NCBI GenBank assembly: GCA_964387955.1
Contig: CAYLXX010000001.1
Location: forward strand, 1-64,000
Reading direction: 5' to 3'
DNA from: CAYLXX01 sp964387955
Lineage (GTDB): Bacteria > Patescibacteriota > Microgenomatia > UBA1406 > GWC2-37-13
DNA: 64,000 nt
Each line of letters starts with the position of its first letter. Position 1 is the stretch's first letter. Shown piece after piece: positions 33,548 through 42,613 of the stretch. A program made the translations under genes and the position numbers. The notes beneath the pieces were generated by a model. The model saw only the letters and a list, made by a program, of their open reading frames with translations, did no database searches and had not been told where the DNA came from.

Positions 33548-34705
33548 TTAACTGACAAAATAACCGCGGGTAAACAGGGTAATGACAAAAAACATAAGCA
33601 ATATTGACACGATAAAATAGGCTATTTTACCAAGTAAGGGTTTGTTTGACAAAAATAGAGCAACTGTAAGAAAAAAGGGATAGACATGGAGTCCATACCG
33701 CGGCATACCCTGAAATGTACCCGTGAGTGAAGGGATAATAATCGACAACAGAAAAAATACCCAATACGAAGAACGAATTTTTTTAAACGACCAAACCAGA
33801 AAAAATGTGTACATTTCCACCATAAACGCTTCTAGGAATGCGACCCAATAAAAAAGATTAAAATGCGGGTGAAGAACAAGGATTTTGAAATAGCGCCACA
33901 CTACTTGGAGAGGAAACGTGACTTTATCCTGGTGCCAAATTTTCATGTTGCTGAAAACTTGATTCCAATCACCAAACGCTAGATTGGTATAAATTAAGTA
34001 ACCTACGAAAGTTAGAGGAATAAGAACAACCCAGAATATTTGTGACCAGAATATTTTCTGAGGAGAAATTTTGTGTTTGATAACTGTTATTGTTGAGACA
34101 GCGAAAATTTGGCGGGTGGTTTTTTTATCAAATATATATTCAAAGATTAAAAAAAACATGAGAGCGAGTCCGTTGAGGCGAGTAAGCGTGGCCAGCGCTC
34201 CAAACAAACTGGCAAAAAAATAATTTTTCTTACGGCCAAAATAAAGACACAACGTAGCAAACAAGAAAAAAGTACTGTCGTTGTAAGCTGCGCCATAAAA
34301 CATCGACGTAGGAAAAAGAATGACAATTAAAAAGAGAAGTCCAGTCAATTTTGGCACTACATCGACTTTAAGCAGTTTAATAATCACCGCCAGCGTCGTC
34401 AAAAATGCCGCATTAGAAACTAATTGTGCATCAACAACAATAGGATACGAAGTATATGGATCAAGCCAGCGTATAAGAAGCGGGTAGAGAGGAAAAAAAG
34501 CGTTTTCGAGCGAGTGATATGTACCTTGTGCGATTGACATGTAAATCATGCCGTCAAAATTACCAAAAATCCAGAGTAGATACGGAAAATGCAGGCCAAA
34601 ATGAGTGATGGGAGTAAATGCTTCTTGAAGAGGGAGAAGTGGAACTGCCAGAAGCGCAAACAGGATGACAAGAATTTTCCAGGCAATAAAAAAAGCGACT
34701 ACCAT
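33548..34705 (-). CDS. PIG-V-like GT-C mannosyltransferase
   Basis: 385 residues with about ten membrane segments. The first external loop has NFDGMIYMSIAQGTYHSLENAFFPLYPLLIRW, matching the FDG...FFPLYP pattern of the PIG-V (GPI mannosyltransferase 2) group, with Asp as the likely catalytic residue. It should use polyprenyl-phosphate mannose, plausibly supplied by the GT2 synthase encoded next. Adjacent to, and directly after, the RmlC-like gene. Confidence 0.85.
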   Translation of the reverse strand: MVVAFFIAWKILVILFALLAVPLLPLQEAFTPITHFGLHFPYLLWIFGNFDGMIYMSIAQGTYHSLENAFFPLYPLLIRWLDPYTSYPIVVDAQLVSNAAFLTTLAVIIKLLKVDVVPKLTGLLFLIVILFPTSMFYGAAYNDSTFFLFATLCLYFGRKKNYFFASLFGALATLTRLNGLALMFFLIFEYIFDKKTTRQIFAVSTITVIKHKISPQKIFWSQIFWVVLIPLTFVGYLIYTNLAFGDWNQVFSNMKIWHQDKVTFPLQVVWRYFKILVLHPHFNLFYWVAFLEAFMVEMYTFFLVWSFKKIRSSYWVFFLLSIIIPSLTGTFQGMPRYGLHVYPFFLTVALFLSNKPLLGKIAYFIVSILLMFFVITLFTRGYFVS

Positions 34706-35260
34706 CTAGTCTTTAAGAGGCGTCCAGAATTCGATACCGATTGAATTCCAGGGAATTCGTTGTTCATCTGGATTATGGGCATTAAAGGTCTCGTTGACAA
34801 AGTAAAATAACTCAATTGGCTTATTGGTGAAATTGGCTGAGCCGTGGGCAACACCTTTGGGAATATACAAAAAATGCGATGCTGTCCCGCCCAGATTGAT
34901 TCTCATAGTTTGATTGAAGGTTTTGGAAGCTTTTCTCACGTCCCACAATCCAACAAACAAATGTGAGTGAGGCGGTACGTACCATATCTCATCTTGTTTA
35001 AAATGTATATGCCAGGCTTTAATCGATCCGGCAAAAACGCGGGTTCTGTTGATTTGTGCTATTTTGAAGCCTGGGATGGAGTCAAGTTCCCCATTTTCCT
35101 TGAAGCGCATAATTTCTGAGAAATCACCTTCATCACCGACGTAGTTTTTAAGGGTAACAATTTTAACATCTTCGATAATTGGTTTAGAAGAATAATCTTG
35201 CGTGTAGATTTTGGGTTGAACGCTCTCATCAATATCCTCAAGCGATAAGTGTTTAGCCAT
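34706..35260 (-). CDS. RmlC-like cupin (dTDP-sugar epimerase family)
   Basis: 184 residues from ATG 35260. Beta-strand-rich cupin of the dTDP-4-dehydrorhamnose 3,5-epimerase type: AGSIKAWHIHFKQDEIWYV (His in the position of the RGLHFQ catalytic His), VRKASKTFNQT, IPKGVAHGSAN. Some key spacing differs from true RmlC and no other rml genes are in the window, so the sugar substrate is uncertain; it may be an epimerase or a related isomerase for surface glycan. Start set by a consensus promoter; a TTG nine bases upstream lies against the -10 box. Confidence 0.82.
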   Translation of the reverse strand: MAKHLSLEDIDESVQPKIYTQDYSSKPIIEDVKIVTLKNYVGDEGDFSEIMRFKENGELDSIPGFKIAQINRTRVFAGSIKAWHIHFKQDEIWYVPPHSHLFVGLWDVRKASKTFNQTMRINLGGTASHFLYIPKGVAHGSANFTNKPIELFYFVNETFNAHNPDEQRIPWNSIGIEFWTPLKD

Positions 35261-35268
35261 ATGGGACA

Positions 35269-35297
35269 ATTTTATGATACCTTAGAGTCGTTGTCAA
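35269..35297 (-). promoter_or_regulatory. Consensus leaderless promoter of the RmlC-like operon
   Basis: Minus strand perfect TTGACA (35297-35292), exactly 17 bases, TAAAAT (35274-35269), eight bases, ATG at 35260. Its -35 lies just beyond the stop codon of the PBP1A gene. Confidence 0.75.
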
Positions 35298-35298
35298 A

Positions 35299-37515
35299 CT
35301 AATGTTCATCATGAGTACAGTCGACACAGTAGACTGCGCCCATTTTATCCTTCATAACTGTTTTTTCTTTCATTTCCATAGACGGATCGTCGGGTTTGGT
35401 CATTTTTCCGGTGTCGCGACTAACTGGAATGGTTTCTTTACTGACTGTAACCGTTTGAACATTTTCTGTGCCTTTTATCAAGTACTCAAAACGCGTTGGA
35501 CAATTGGCTGTGCCATCGGGATTTTTACCGGCAGGCATACCGGTGTCGGTACAAACTTGCATACCGACAACGCCTTCGGGTTTAATTGGCCATAGGTCTG
35601 GCTGGTTTTTAAGTATATATTTCATTGTTCTGTGCCAGATTGGAGCAGCGCCGGTAACACCTGAAGTGAGGTACGGGTTCATCGGACTATTGTCATTGTT
35701 CCCAACCCAGACTGCTGTTAAAAAATTGGGAGTGTACCCGATTGTCCAGTTATCTTTTTTATCATCGGTTGTACCGGTTTTCACGGAGACTGCTTTACCT
35801 GGTATGACAAGAAATGAGCCATCTCCAAAAGCAGCAGTGCGGGCATTATTGTCAAGCAGAATATGAGAGATCAGGTATGCTGTTTCTTGAGAGATAACAG
35901 GTTTGCCGCTGATCCCTAAAAAGTTAGGGCTTTTCAATGGTTGCCGGATATCTTTGATATAGTTGGGGTCTTTAAATTCATACAATACTTTGCCAGTTTT
36001 ATCCTGGACTTTGAGGATCTCAACCACCGGCTTGGGAATACCTCGATTGGGGAACATTGAATATGCTTGAGCAAATTCTGTCATACGTACTTCTCCACCT
36101 CCAAGCGTAAGAGAAAGACCATAATTTTGCGGATCAGTAAACGTCTTGATACCGGCAGCCGATGCCGAAGCAATAAACTCGGGGACCCCATTCATCTGGA
36201 GCATTTTGACTGCAGGAATATTGTACGAATTACCTAGTGCAAACCTGAGTTGAACTGGACCATGGAATTTACCGTCATAATTGACCGGGCAATACGATTG
36301 CGGCCCGCCCTTGAAACAAGTTGGCGCATCAAGAAAAACCGATGCCGGAGTAACCAGTTTGCGATCGATACCAACAGCATAGTTTATGGGTTTGATCGAG
36401 CTTCCTGGTTGTCTGAGTGCTGTTGTAACATTAAAGGCCCCTGAGGGTGTCGCAAAATAGTCAACTGATCCAACCATCGATAAAATCTCACCAGTTGATG
36501 GGCGAGTGACTAATATGGCACCATTGGATACTTTGAGATTTTTGACTTTATCTAGTTCTTCACGCAGAATTTTTTCGGCTGCTTGCTGAGTATCTAAGTC
36601 AAGAGTAGTTGTAACTTTTAAGCCGCCTTCTTCGACAACCTGAGCTCCGTATTGTTCTTCAAGTTTACGTTTGACATAAAATACAAAGTGAGGCGCTTTG
36701 ATATCGGCAGATAAAGTGGCAATTTGCAGTTTATCGTTGATAGCTTTTTCATAGGTTGCTTGATCAATGTACTTTTGATCATGCATTGCCTTTAGAACAT
36801 TATTACGCCGTCTGATTGCTAGATCAGGATTGTCATAGGGAGAATACAATGTCGGCGCTTGAGGCAAGCCTGCCAGAAGCGCTGCTTGACTCAATTTAAG
36901 TTTATTGGCCGGTTGGTTAAAGTACGCATTAGCCGCGGCTTCGATGCCATAGTTAGCCCCGCCATATGGTACTTGATTAAGGTATAACTCAAGAATTTGA
37001 TCTTTGGTGAAAACTTGTTCGGTCCAGATGGCCAGTATAATCTCGCGGATCTTGCGCCTGACAGTTCGTTCAGGCGAAAGAAGGGCAGACTTGACCAGCT
37101 GTTGCGTAATGGTCGATCCGCCTTGGAGACCTCGTCTCAGAATCATATCTTTGACTGCTCGAGCAATGCCGCCGACTACAGATATGCCTCCATGGCGGTA
37201 AAAATCCTTATCTTCGATCGATATAGTCGCCTCTTTCACATACGGCGGTAAATCGTTGATATTGATAGCGGTCCGATTTTCTTCTTTAAAAACATCATAG
37301 AGCAGTTTGCCGTTCCTGTCGTAAATGTGAGTTGATAAAGGAATGGTATTGTAATTCTTTAGAGTGTAAGGAGAAGGAAGTTTATAAAAAATCGCAAAAT
37401 ATATAAAAATTAAGGCGACGGCTCCTAAGCCTGCCAGAACTTGTGTTTTTCGAGCATTATGCTTAAAAAAGTGTTTAATTTGTGGCAATTTGGGGATTTT
37501 AAGATGATATTTCAT
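35299..37515 (-). CDS. Bifunctional penicillin-binding protein 1A
   Basis: 738 residues: one N-terminal membrane anchor (about 26-46), GT51 glycosyltransferase with catalytic Glu101 in EDKDFYRHGG and GGSTITQQLVK (132-142), then transpeptidase with Ser372 (PGSSIKPI), SYN 430-432 and KTG 579-581. It polymerises and cross-links peptidoglycan outside the membrane. The tail after the transpeptidase ends with a CVDCTHDEH segment, a CxxC-His cluster not typical of the family. ATGA overlap with metG indicates cotranscription. Confidence 0.96.
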   Translation of the reverse strand: MKYHLKIPKLPQIKHFFKHNARKTQVLAGLGAVALIFIYFAIFYKLPSPYTLKNYNTIPLSTHIYDRNGKLLYDVFKEENRTAININDLPPYVKEATISIEDKDFYRHGGISVVGGIARAVKDMILRRGLQGGSTITQQLVKSALLSPERTVRRKIREIILAIWTEQVFTKDQILELYLNQVPYGGANYGIEAAANAYFNQPANKLKLSQAALLAGLPQAPTLYSPYDNPDLAIRRRNNVLKAMHDQKYIDQATYEKAINDKLQIATLSADIKAPHFVFYVKRKLEEQYGAQVVEEGGLKVTTTLDLDTQQAAEKILREELDKVKNLKVSNGAILVTRPSTGEILSMVGSVDYFATPSGAFNVTTALRQPGSSIKPINYAVGIDRKLVTPASVFLDAPTCFKGGPQSYCPVNYDGKFHGPVQLRFALGNSYNIPAVKMLQMNGVPEFIASASAAGIKTFTDPQNYGLSLTLGGGEVRMTEFAQAYSMFPNRGIPKPVVEILKVQDKTGKVLYEFKDPNYIKDIRQPLKSPNFLGISGKPVISQETAYLISHILLDNNARTAAFGDGSFLVIPGKAVSVKTGTTDDKKDNWTIGYTPNFLTAVWVGNNDNSPMNPYLTSGVTGAAPIWHRTMKYILKNQPDLWPIKPEGVVGMQVCTDTGMPAGKNPDGTANCPTRFEYLIKGTENVQTVTVSKETIPVSRDTGKMTKPDDPSMEMKEKTVMKDKMGAVYCVDCTHDEH

Positions 37516-38936
37516 GGTTTGGGGAATAATACTGCCGCTTTGGAAATTTTACCTTTGGTCGAGGCAATAATTTTGGCCGAAGTTTGCGGGAGGAATGGTT
37601 CTAGGTGATAAGCCGCAATGCGAATCTTTATGATTGTTGCAATAAGAAAATCTTTTCTTTCATCAGGTGTTTTTTTCCACGGCACAAATTCGTCGATCTC
37701 TCGATTGAGGCGCTTCAAGTGATACCAGACACGTTCCACTGCTTTGTTAAGTTCATAACTTTCGAAAAGTTTCACAAATTCTGGTTCTAATGTAATTTTT
37801 TTGTCATCGTTGATAACAATTCCGTCTTTTTCGGCAATAGTCGTGATACGGACAACGAGGTTGCCTAGTTCGTTGGCAAGCTCGGAGTTGTAAATCTCAA
37901 GCATACGGGTATCGGAGAAATCACCGTCATCAAACGGAGAGATTTCGCGAAGTAGGTAATAACGCACTGCATCTACGCCCCATTGTTTAACAAGAGCAAA
38001 AGGATCGATGACATTGCCTAACGTTTTGGACATTTTTTGACCATTGGCAGTTATATATCCATGCACAAAGAGCGCTTTTGGTAATTCGAGGCTGGCGGAT
38101 ATGAGGAAAGCCGGCCAGTACACTGCATGAAAGCGGATGATACCTTTGCCGATGGCATGCATATCCGCCGGCCACCATTTCTTGTATTGTGCCTCATCCC
38201 AGCCATAGCCTACGCCTGATTGGTAGATATTTAAGGCGTCAAACCAGACATACATACGCTGGGTATCATCACCTGGTACTGGTACACCCCAATTTTTGGC
38301 CCGCTCGTTGGTGCGCGAAATACTTATGTCGTGCAGTGGTTGCTTGAGAAACCCCAAAACTTCATTCTTGCGAGATTCGGGATAAATTTTTAAAGTATCA
38401 GTAGAAATCAATTCAACGATATGTTTATGATATTTTGAAAGTTTAAAAAAATAATTCGTTTCTTTGACTTTTTCCAGTTTTTTACCTGGATGCTCAAAAC
38501 ATTCGCCTTTCTCGTTTAATTCATCTGGAGTATAAAATGCCTCACAGCCGACACAGTAGAGTCCTTCGTACTCTTTTTTATATATATCACCGTGTTTGGC
38601 ACATAATTCCCAAAGTTTTTGACTCGATGGAAAATGCTGTTTTTGGTTGCTGCCTTTTTGGAAGATATCAAATTTGATATCGAGTGTTTTAGCTAATTCC
38701 TCAAATTTTGTAGCGTACTGATCGACAAATTCCTGCACTGGCACATGCGCCTCTTCAGCGGCGTGAACATTTTTGAGGGCATTTTCGTCGGCACCCGACA
38801 ATAAGCGCACTTCCTTGCCTTGCAATTTCTCAAACCGAGCGATGGCATCGGCTTGAACAAACTCAAGCGCGTGGCCGATATGGGGGGCGGCGTTAACGTA
38901 CGGAATGGCGGTGGTGATATAAAATTTTTTATTCAT
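37512..38936 (-). CDS. metG: Methionyl-tRNA synthetase
   Basis: 474 residues from ATG 38936. Class I signatures HIGH (AAPHIGHALEF) and KMSKT (GQKMSKTLGN), and a zinc knuckle with CVGC and CFEHPGKK. The C-terminal anticodon-binding helical domain is present but the extra C-terminal dimerisation domain found in many bacteria is absent. A longer reading from 38972 adds residues foreign to the family. Overlaps the small membrane protein gene by eight bases. Confidence 0.97.
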   Translation of the reverse strand: MNKKFYITTAIPYVNAAPHIGHALEFVQADAIARFEKLQGKEVRLLSGADENALKNVHAAEEAHVPVQEFVDQYATKFEELAKTLDIKFDIFQKGSNQKQHFPSSQKLWELCAKHGDIYKKEYEGLYCVGCEAFYTPDELNEKGECFEHPGKKLEKVKETNYFFKLSKYHKHIVELISTDTLKIYPESRKNEVLGFLKQPLHDISISRTNERAKNWGVPVPGDDTQRMYVWFDALNIYQSGVGYGWDEAQYKKWWPADMHAIGKGIIRFHAVYWPAFLISASLELPKALFVHGYITANGQKMSKTLGNVIDPFALVKQWGVDAVRYYLLREISPFDDGDFSDTRMLEIYNSELANELGNLVVRITTIAEKDGIVINDDKKITLEPEFVKLFESYELNKAVERVWYHLKRLNREIDEFVPWKKTPDERKDFLIATIIKIRIAAYHLEPFLPQTSAKIIASTKGKISKAAVLFPKP

Positions 38937-39234
38937 GGGAGTGATTTTTTTTAAGTAAAAATGCAATTCCAATTATAACCGATAGGAGGAGCGCTGTGTT
39001 TAGTATCTGAAGACCCACTAAATAGTTAATAGTAAGAAAGGTAAAAACACTGCAAAAACCCAATAGACTATATTTAAAAGGAAATAATAACTGGATTAAA
39101 AAAAACGCGGCCAATGAGACAGCAGAGATCAATCCAAAAACTACCAAGTCGTTAGTCGGCGGTACGACCAGAATGACACAAATCGACGCCGCGATACAGC
39201 CCAATCCAGCGGCTCCTAAGATAATTTTTTTCAT
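38929..39234 (-). CDS. Hypothetical membrane protein
   Basis: 101 residues with three to four hydrophobic segments (IILGAAGLGCIAASICVILV; LVVFGLISAVSLAAFFLIQL; YSLLGFCSVFTFLTINYLVGL; LLLSVIIGIAFLL) and a short basic tail. No family is recognised. It lies in the mscL-metG-PBP1A operon with a three-base gap to mscL and an eight-base overlap with metG. Confidence 0.7.
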   Translation of the reverse strand: MKKIILGAAGLGCIAASICVILVVPPTNDLVVFGLISAVSLAAFFLIQLLFPFKYSLLGFCSVFTFLTINYLVGLQILNTALLLSVIIGIAFLLKKNHSHE

Positions 39235-39237
39235 GCG

Positions 39238-39543
39238 TTATAGATCTATTTTTTTATGGATTTTATCGACTCGAAGCAGTTTGACTATCGCGTAGATTAC
39301 TATAGCTACAATCAGGAAATCTATTAAAACACTTAAAAAATGGCCATAGAGCACTTTTGCCTTACCAATCGGAAAATATTCTTTCTCAAGGCCTTTGGTT
39401 CTTCCTAATACGAAACTCAACAGAGGGTAGATGATATCTGTGACCAGTGAGGTAACGACCTTGGAAATAGATGTACCTAATATGAACCCTACTGCTAGGC
39501 CAATTACTCCTTGTTCGCGAATGAAGTTATAAAACCCTTTCAT
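39238..39543 (-). CDS. mscL: Large-conductance mechanosensitive channel MscL
   Basis: 101 residues with two membrane helices. The N-terminal amphipathic helix and pore helix read MKGFYNFIREQGVIGLAVGFILGTSISKVVTSLV, and the second helix LSVLIDFLIVAIVIYAIVKL. The periplasmic loop is shorter than in E. coli MscL (136 residues) and the C-terminal cytoplasmic bundle is minimal. It releases solutes under hypo-osmotic shock. First gene of its operon, with a leaderless-type promoter. Confidence 0.9.
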   Translation of the reverse strand: MKGFYNFIREQGVIGLAVGFILGTSISKVVTSLVTDIIYPLLSFVLGRTKGLEKEYFPIGKAKVLYGHFLSVLIDFLIVAIVIYAIVKLLRVDKIHKKIDL

Positions 39544-39551
39544 ATAAGGTT

Positions 39552-39557
39552 ATTATA
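39552..39557 (-). promoter_or_regulatory. -10 box of the mscL operon, leaderless
   Basis: Minus strand TATAAT, eight bases before the mscL ATG at 39543. No -35 is evident. Confidence 0.55.
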
Positions 39558-39601
39558 CAAAAAAATAGCAGGAACCGGTACTAGATATTATAGGTCTTAT
39601 A

Positions 39602-39610
39602 TGTTATAAT
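39602..39610 (+). promoter_or_regulatory. Extended -10 promoter of the 39619 gene, leaderless
   Basis: TGT-TATAAT followed by eight bases and ATG at 39619. Confidence 0.6.
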
Positions 39611-39618
39611 CTTCCTCA

Positions 39619-40056
39619 ATGAATGAATTTGATAAGGTTTCAGATCCGCATCTAATCTATCAAGAGAATCTTCTTAAAGTACTCCGTGTAGAGTTGCCAC
39701 AAATTAGTGACCCAGCAGGAGTAGCTAATCTGATGTATGAGGTAAGTCAGTTTGCAGGGAAGGAAGGAACGCAGGCCTTCAATCACATTAGATTATCAAT
39801 ACGTAATACTTATTATCATGATGGGAACTGTAATGAAGATAGGCAAGAATTGCAAGATAAAATAGATCAAAGCTTACTTGACGACCCAAAAAAGCAATAT
39901 TACACCATGCGTGAAATCTGGTTGGCATGTATTCAGCGTATGGAAGTGCTTTTCGGAGGCGATCCCGACGCCGAAATTTTAACTTTCAATTTTATTAATG
40001 GCAAATTTTATGAGCATCTTTTGGAATCCAATTTACTCCCTGAAGATAGAGGTTAA
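39619..40056 (+). CDS. Hypothetical soluble protein
   Basis: 145 residues, acidic, helical, no signal peptide or membrane segment and no family recognised. Notable parts are a central SIRNTYYHDGNCNEDRQEL stretch and the Trp/Cys-containing EIWLACIQRMEVLFGG. It has its own extended -10 promoter and precedes rpsO by 50 bases, which carry a separate promoter. Confidence 0.65.
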   Translation: MNEFDKVSDPHLIYQENLLKVLRVELPQISDPAGVANLMYEVSQFAGKEGTQAFNHIRLSIRNTYYHDGNCNEDRQELQDKIDQSLLDDPKKQYYTMREIWLACIQRMEVLFGGDPDAEILTFNFINGKFYEHLLESNLLPEDRG

Positions 40057-40066
40057 TAATCTATTC

Positions 40067-40095
40067 TTGCATCTTTTTGAGCTATCCTTTATAAT
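40067..40095 (+). promoter_or_regulatory. Promoter of rpsO
   Basis: TTGCAT (40067-40072), 17 bases, TATAAT (40090-40095), 11 bases to the ATG. The leader would be about four bases, so initiation is nearly leaderless. Confidence 0.65.
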
Positions 40096-40106
40096 TTCCC
40101 TTATAT

Positions 40107-40388
40107 ATGGCAACAGCAAGCACAGCATTACCAGATGATAAGCAGAAACTTATGGACATGTTCGCCCAGAAAAAAGGCGATACAGGCTCACCTGAAGTTC
40201 AGGTAGCCCTTCTTACTCATAAAATCATGAAGCTCACTGGACATCTTGGTGAGAACAAAAAAGACAATCATTCACGCCGCGGTTTATTAAAAGTTATTGC
40301 CAAAAGGCGCCGCATCATCAACTATCTGCAGAAGCTTGACGAAAAACGTTACAAAGAACTTCTGGGTAAGTTGGACCTTAAAAAATAA
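40107..40388 (+). CDS. rpsO: 30S ribosomal protein S15
   Basis: 93 residues with the S15 pattern DTGSPEVQVALLTHKI, LTGHL, DNHSRRGLLKVIAKRRRIINYL and YKELLGKLDL. It binds 16S rRNA helices 20-22 in the small subunit platform. A short N-terminal extension (ATASTALPDD) precedes the core. Followed by pnp, the classic rpsO-pnp pairing. Confidence 0.98.
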   Translation: MATASTALPDDKQKLMDMFAQKKGDTGSPEVQVALLTHKIMKLTGHLGENKKDNHSRRGLLKVIAKRRRIINYLQKLDEKRYKELLGKLDLKK

Positions 40389-40426
40389 TAATTTCGAGAG
40401 TTTGGAAATAGGTATATCTAGAGAGA

Positions 40427-40464
40427 TTAGAGAGTTATCCGTTATAACTAGCTGATTCCTCTAA
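40427..40464 (+). other. Predicted RNA structure in the rpsO-pnp spacer
   Basis: An outer stem TTAGAG (40427-40432) with CTCTAA (40459-40464) encloses and directly abuts an inner hairpin AGTTAT (40433-40438) with ATAACT (40444-40449), loop CCGTT. It lies 35 bases before the pnp start. In E. coli a hairpin at this place is cut by RNase III and controls pnp; here the analogy rests on position only. Confidence 0.35.
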
Positions 40465-40498
40465 ATAACCCCCGCCGACTCTCCTCAATACAAATAGT

Positions 40499-42580
40499 AT
40501 GAAAAAAACAGAGAAAACTCTTGATATCGATGGATCGAAACTTACGTTACAATTTGGAAAATTAGCTCAACAGGCCACCACTTCATGTTTCGCTCGTATG
40601 GGTGATACCTGTGTTTTAGTCACTGTTACAGTGGGTAAAATGCGTGATGACCTAGATTATTTTCCACTTCAGGTTGAATACGCCGAGAAACTTTATGCAG
40701 GCGGACGTATCAAAGGTTCCCGCTGGGTTAAACGCGAAGGCCGACCTTCAGATGAGGCGATTTTAACCGGTCGTTTGATCGATCGTGGTATTCGTCCATT
40801 ATTTCCTAAAGATTATCGACGCGATGTCCAAATTATCATCACATTGATGTCAGTTGATGGCGAGAATTCACCAGATATTTTGAGTGCCATTGCTGTATCA
40901 GCTGCCTTACATGTATCTCCGATCCCATGGGACGGACCAATAAGCACAATTCGTGTTGGTCATGTGAAAACTGAAGAGAAGAACTCTTTTGTGATCAACC
41001 CTTCTGAGGAAGAAAATAAGTTCTCAGAGCTTGATCTTATTGTGACTTCATCCAAGGATAAAGTCATGATGATCGAGGCCGAAGCACTTGAATTTGATGA
41101 GCCAACAGCACTAGAAGCCATCAAATATGCCAAAGAAGCCAATGGCAAAATTATAGATTTCATGGAGTCACTGCGCAAAGAAATCGGTATGGACAAAGAG
41201 ACTGTGCCAGCTCCTAAGATCGATGATAAATTGAAGCAGATTCTTAAAAAAGACTTTGTCAAGCAATTGAATCAACTTATTGATCAAAAAGCCGAGAAGG
41301 AATTTGAAGATCGTGATGCACTCGATGCAGTCGTCAACGAAGTTCATGAACTTCATAAAGACACATATGACTCAAAAGTCATTATGCAAGCAATTGACTA
41401 TATGACAAAGCAGATGATTCGTGAAAGAATCTTGAAGACTAAGAAAAGACTTGATGGCCGTGGACCAGAAGATATTCGTCCATTATCAGCTGAGGTCTCA
41501 ATTTTACCTCGTACCCATGGATCAGCTATTTTCCAGAGAGGCGACACTCAAGTTCTCTCGATTGCCACACTTGGTGCTCCAAGACTTGAGCAAATGATCG
41601 AAGGACCAGAAGGTGAAGAGGCCAAGACCTACATGCATCACTACTACATGCCTCCATATTCAGTCGGAGAAACAGGTAGAGTCGGTACACCATCTCGTCG
41701 TGAGATTGGCCACGGTGCTCTTGCTGAAAAGGCGATTGAGCCGGTTTTGCCATCAATCAAAGAATTTCCTTATGCTATCCGAGTTGTGTCTGAAGTATTA
41801 TCCTCCAACGGATCAACTTCCATGGCTTCAACTTGTGGATCAGCCTTAGCTCTGATGGATGCTGGAGTACCAATCAAGAAGCCTGTTGCAGGTATTGCTA
41901 TGGGTATCATGTCCAACTCAGATGAGGATTATCTTATCTTGACTGACATCATGGGAGTCGAAGACTTCTCTGGTGAAATGGACTTTAAAGTTGCCGGTAC
42001 TAAAGACGGCATCACAGCCATTCAACTTGATGTTAAAAACAAAGGTTTAACAGACAAAATGATCGCGGAAGTTCTTACCAAAGCCAAAGCTGCACGACTC
42101 AAGATCCTTGACGTTATGGTGGCTGCGTTGGATAAGCCTCGTCAGCATGTGTCTAAGTTTGCACCTAAGGTTGTTGTGATTTCACCACCTCAAGATAAAA
42201 TCGGTGAGATTATCGGCCCAGGGGGAAAGAATATTCGTAATCTTATTGCTCGAACTGAAACCGACATCAATGTCGCCGATGATGGTAAGGTCACCATCAG
42301 CGGACTTGACCAAGACAAAGTTCAAGCTGCAGTTGATCACATCGAGAGCATCACTCGCGAACTTGAACCTGGAGAAGAATTCGAAGGTATAGTCAAAAAG
42401 ATCATGCCTTTCGGGGCCTTCGTTGAAGTATTACCAGGTAAGGAAGGTTTGGTCCACGTGTCACGTATGGGTAAAGGATTCGTCAAAGACCCCAATGACG
42501 TCGTGAAAGTCGGACAAACAGTCAAAGTCAAAGTCAACGAGATTGATAATCAAGGCCGAATCAATCTTGCGATGATTTGA
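40499..42580 (+). CDS. pnp: Polyribonucleotide nucleotidyltransferase (PNPase)
   Basis: 693 residues: two RNase PH-like domains joined by a helical domain, then KH (EIIGPGGKNIRNLI, about 570) and S1 (GEEFEGIVKKIMPFGAFVEVLPGKEGLVHVS, to the end). It degrades RNA 3' to 5' with phosphate. The acidic active-site region is recognisable in the second RNase PH domain (LILTDIMGVEDFSGEMDFKVAGT). Probably cotranscribed with rpsO; a TACAAA box four bases before the ATG is too close to act as promoter. Confidence 0.98.
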   Translation: MKKTEKTLDIDGSKLTLQFGKLAQQATTSCFARMGDTCVLVTVTVGKMRDDLDYFPLQVEYAEKLYAGGRIKGSRWVKREGRPSDEAILTGRLIDRGIRPLFPKDYRRDVQIIITLMSVDGENSPDILSAIAVSAALHVSPIPWDGPISTIRVGHVKTEEKNSFVINPSEEENKFSELDLIVTSSKDKVMMIEAEALEFDEPTALEAIKYAKEANGKIIDFMESLRKEIGMDKETVPAPKIDDKLKQILKKDFVKQLNQLIDQKAEKEFEDRDALDAVVNEVHELHKDTYDSKVIMQAIDYMTKQMIRERILKTKKRLDGRGPEDIRPLSAEVSILPRTHGSAIFQRGDTQVLSIATLGAPRLEQMIEGPEGEEAKTYMHHYYMPPYSVGETGRVGTPSRREIGHGALAEKAIEPVLPSIKEFPYAIRVVSEVLSSNGSTSMASTCGSALALMDAGVPIKKPVAGIAMGIMSNSDEDYLILTDIMGVEDFSGEMDFKVAGTKDGITAIQLDVKNKGLTDKMIAEVLTKAKAARLKILDVMVAALDKPRQHVSKFAPKVVVISPPQDKIGEIIGPGGKNIRNLIARTETDINVADDGKVTISGLDQDKVQAAVDHIESITRELEPGEEFEGIVKKIMPFGAFVEVLPGKEGLVHVSRMGKGFVKDPNDVVKVGQTVKVKVNEIDNQGRINLAMI

Positions 42581-42605
42581 TTTTAGTGTTTTCTCCCTAT
42601 ACAAT
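42577..42605 (+). promoter_or_regulatory. Leaderless promoter of ftsK
   Basis: TTGATT (42577-42582, overlapping the pnp stop), 17 bases, TACAAT (42600-42605), eight bases to ATG 42614. The spacer shares TAGTG and TTTCTCCCTA with the korA promoter. Confidence 0.7.
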
Positions 42606-42613
42606 GATTTGAT

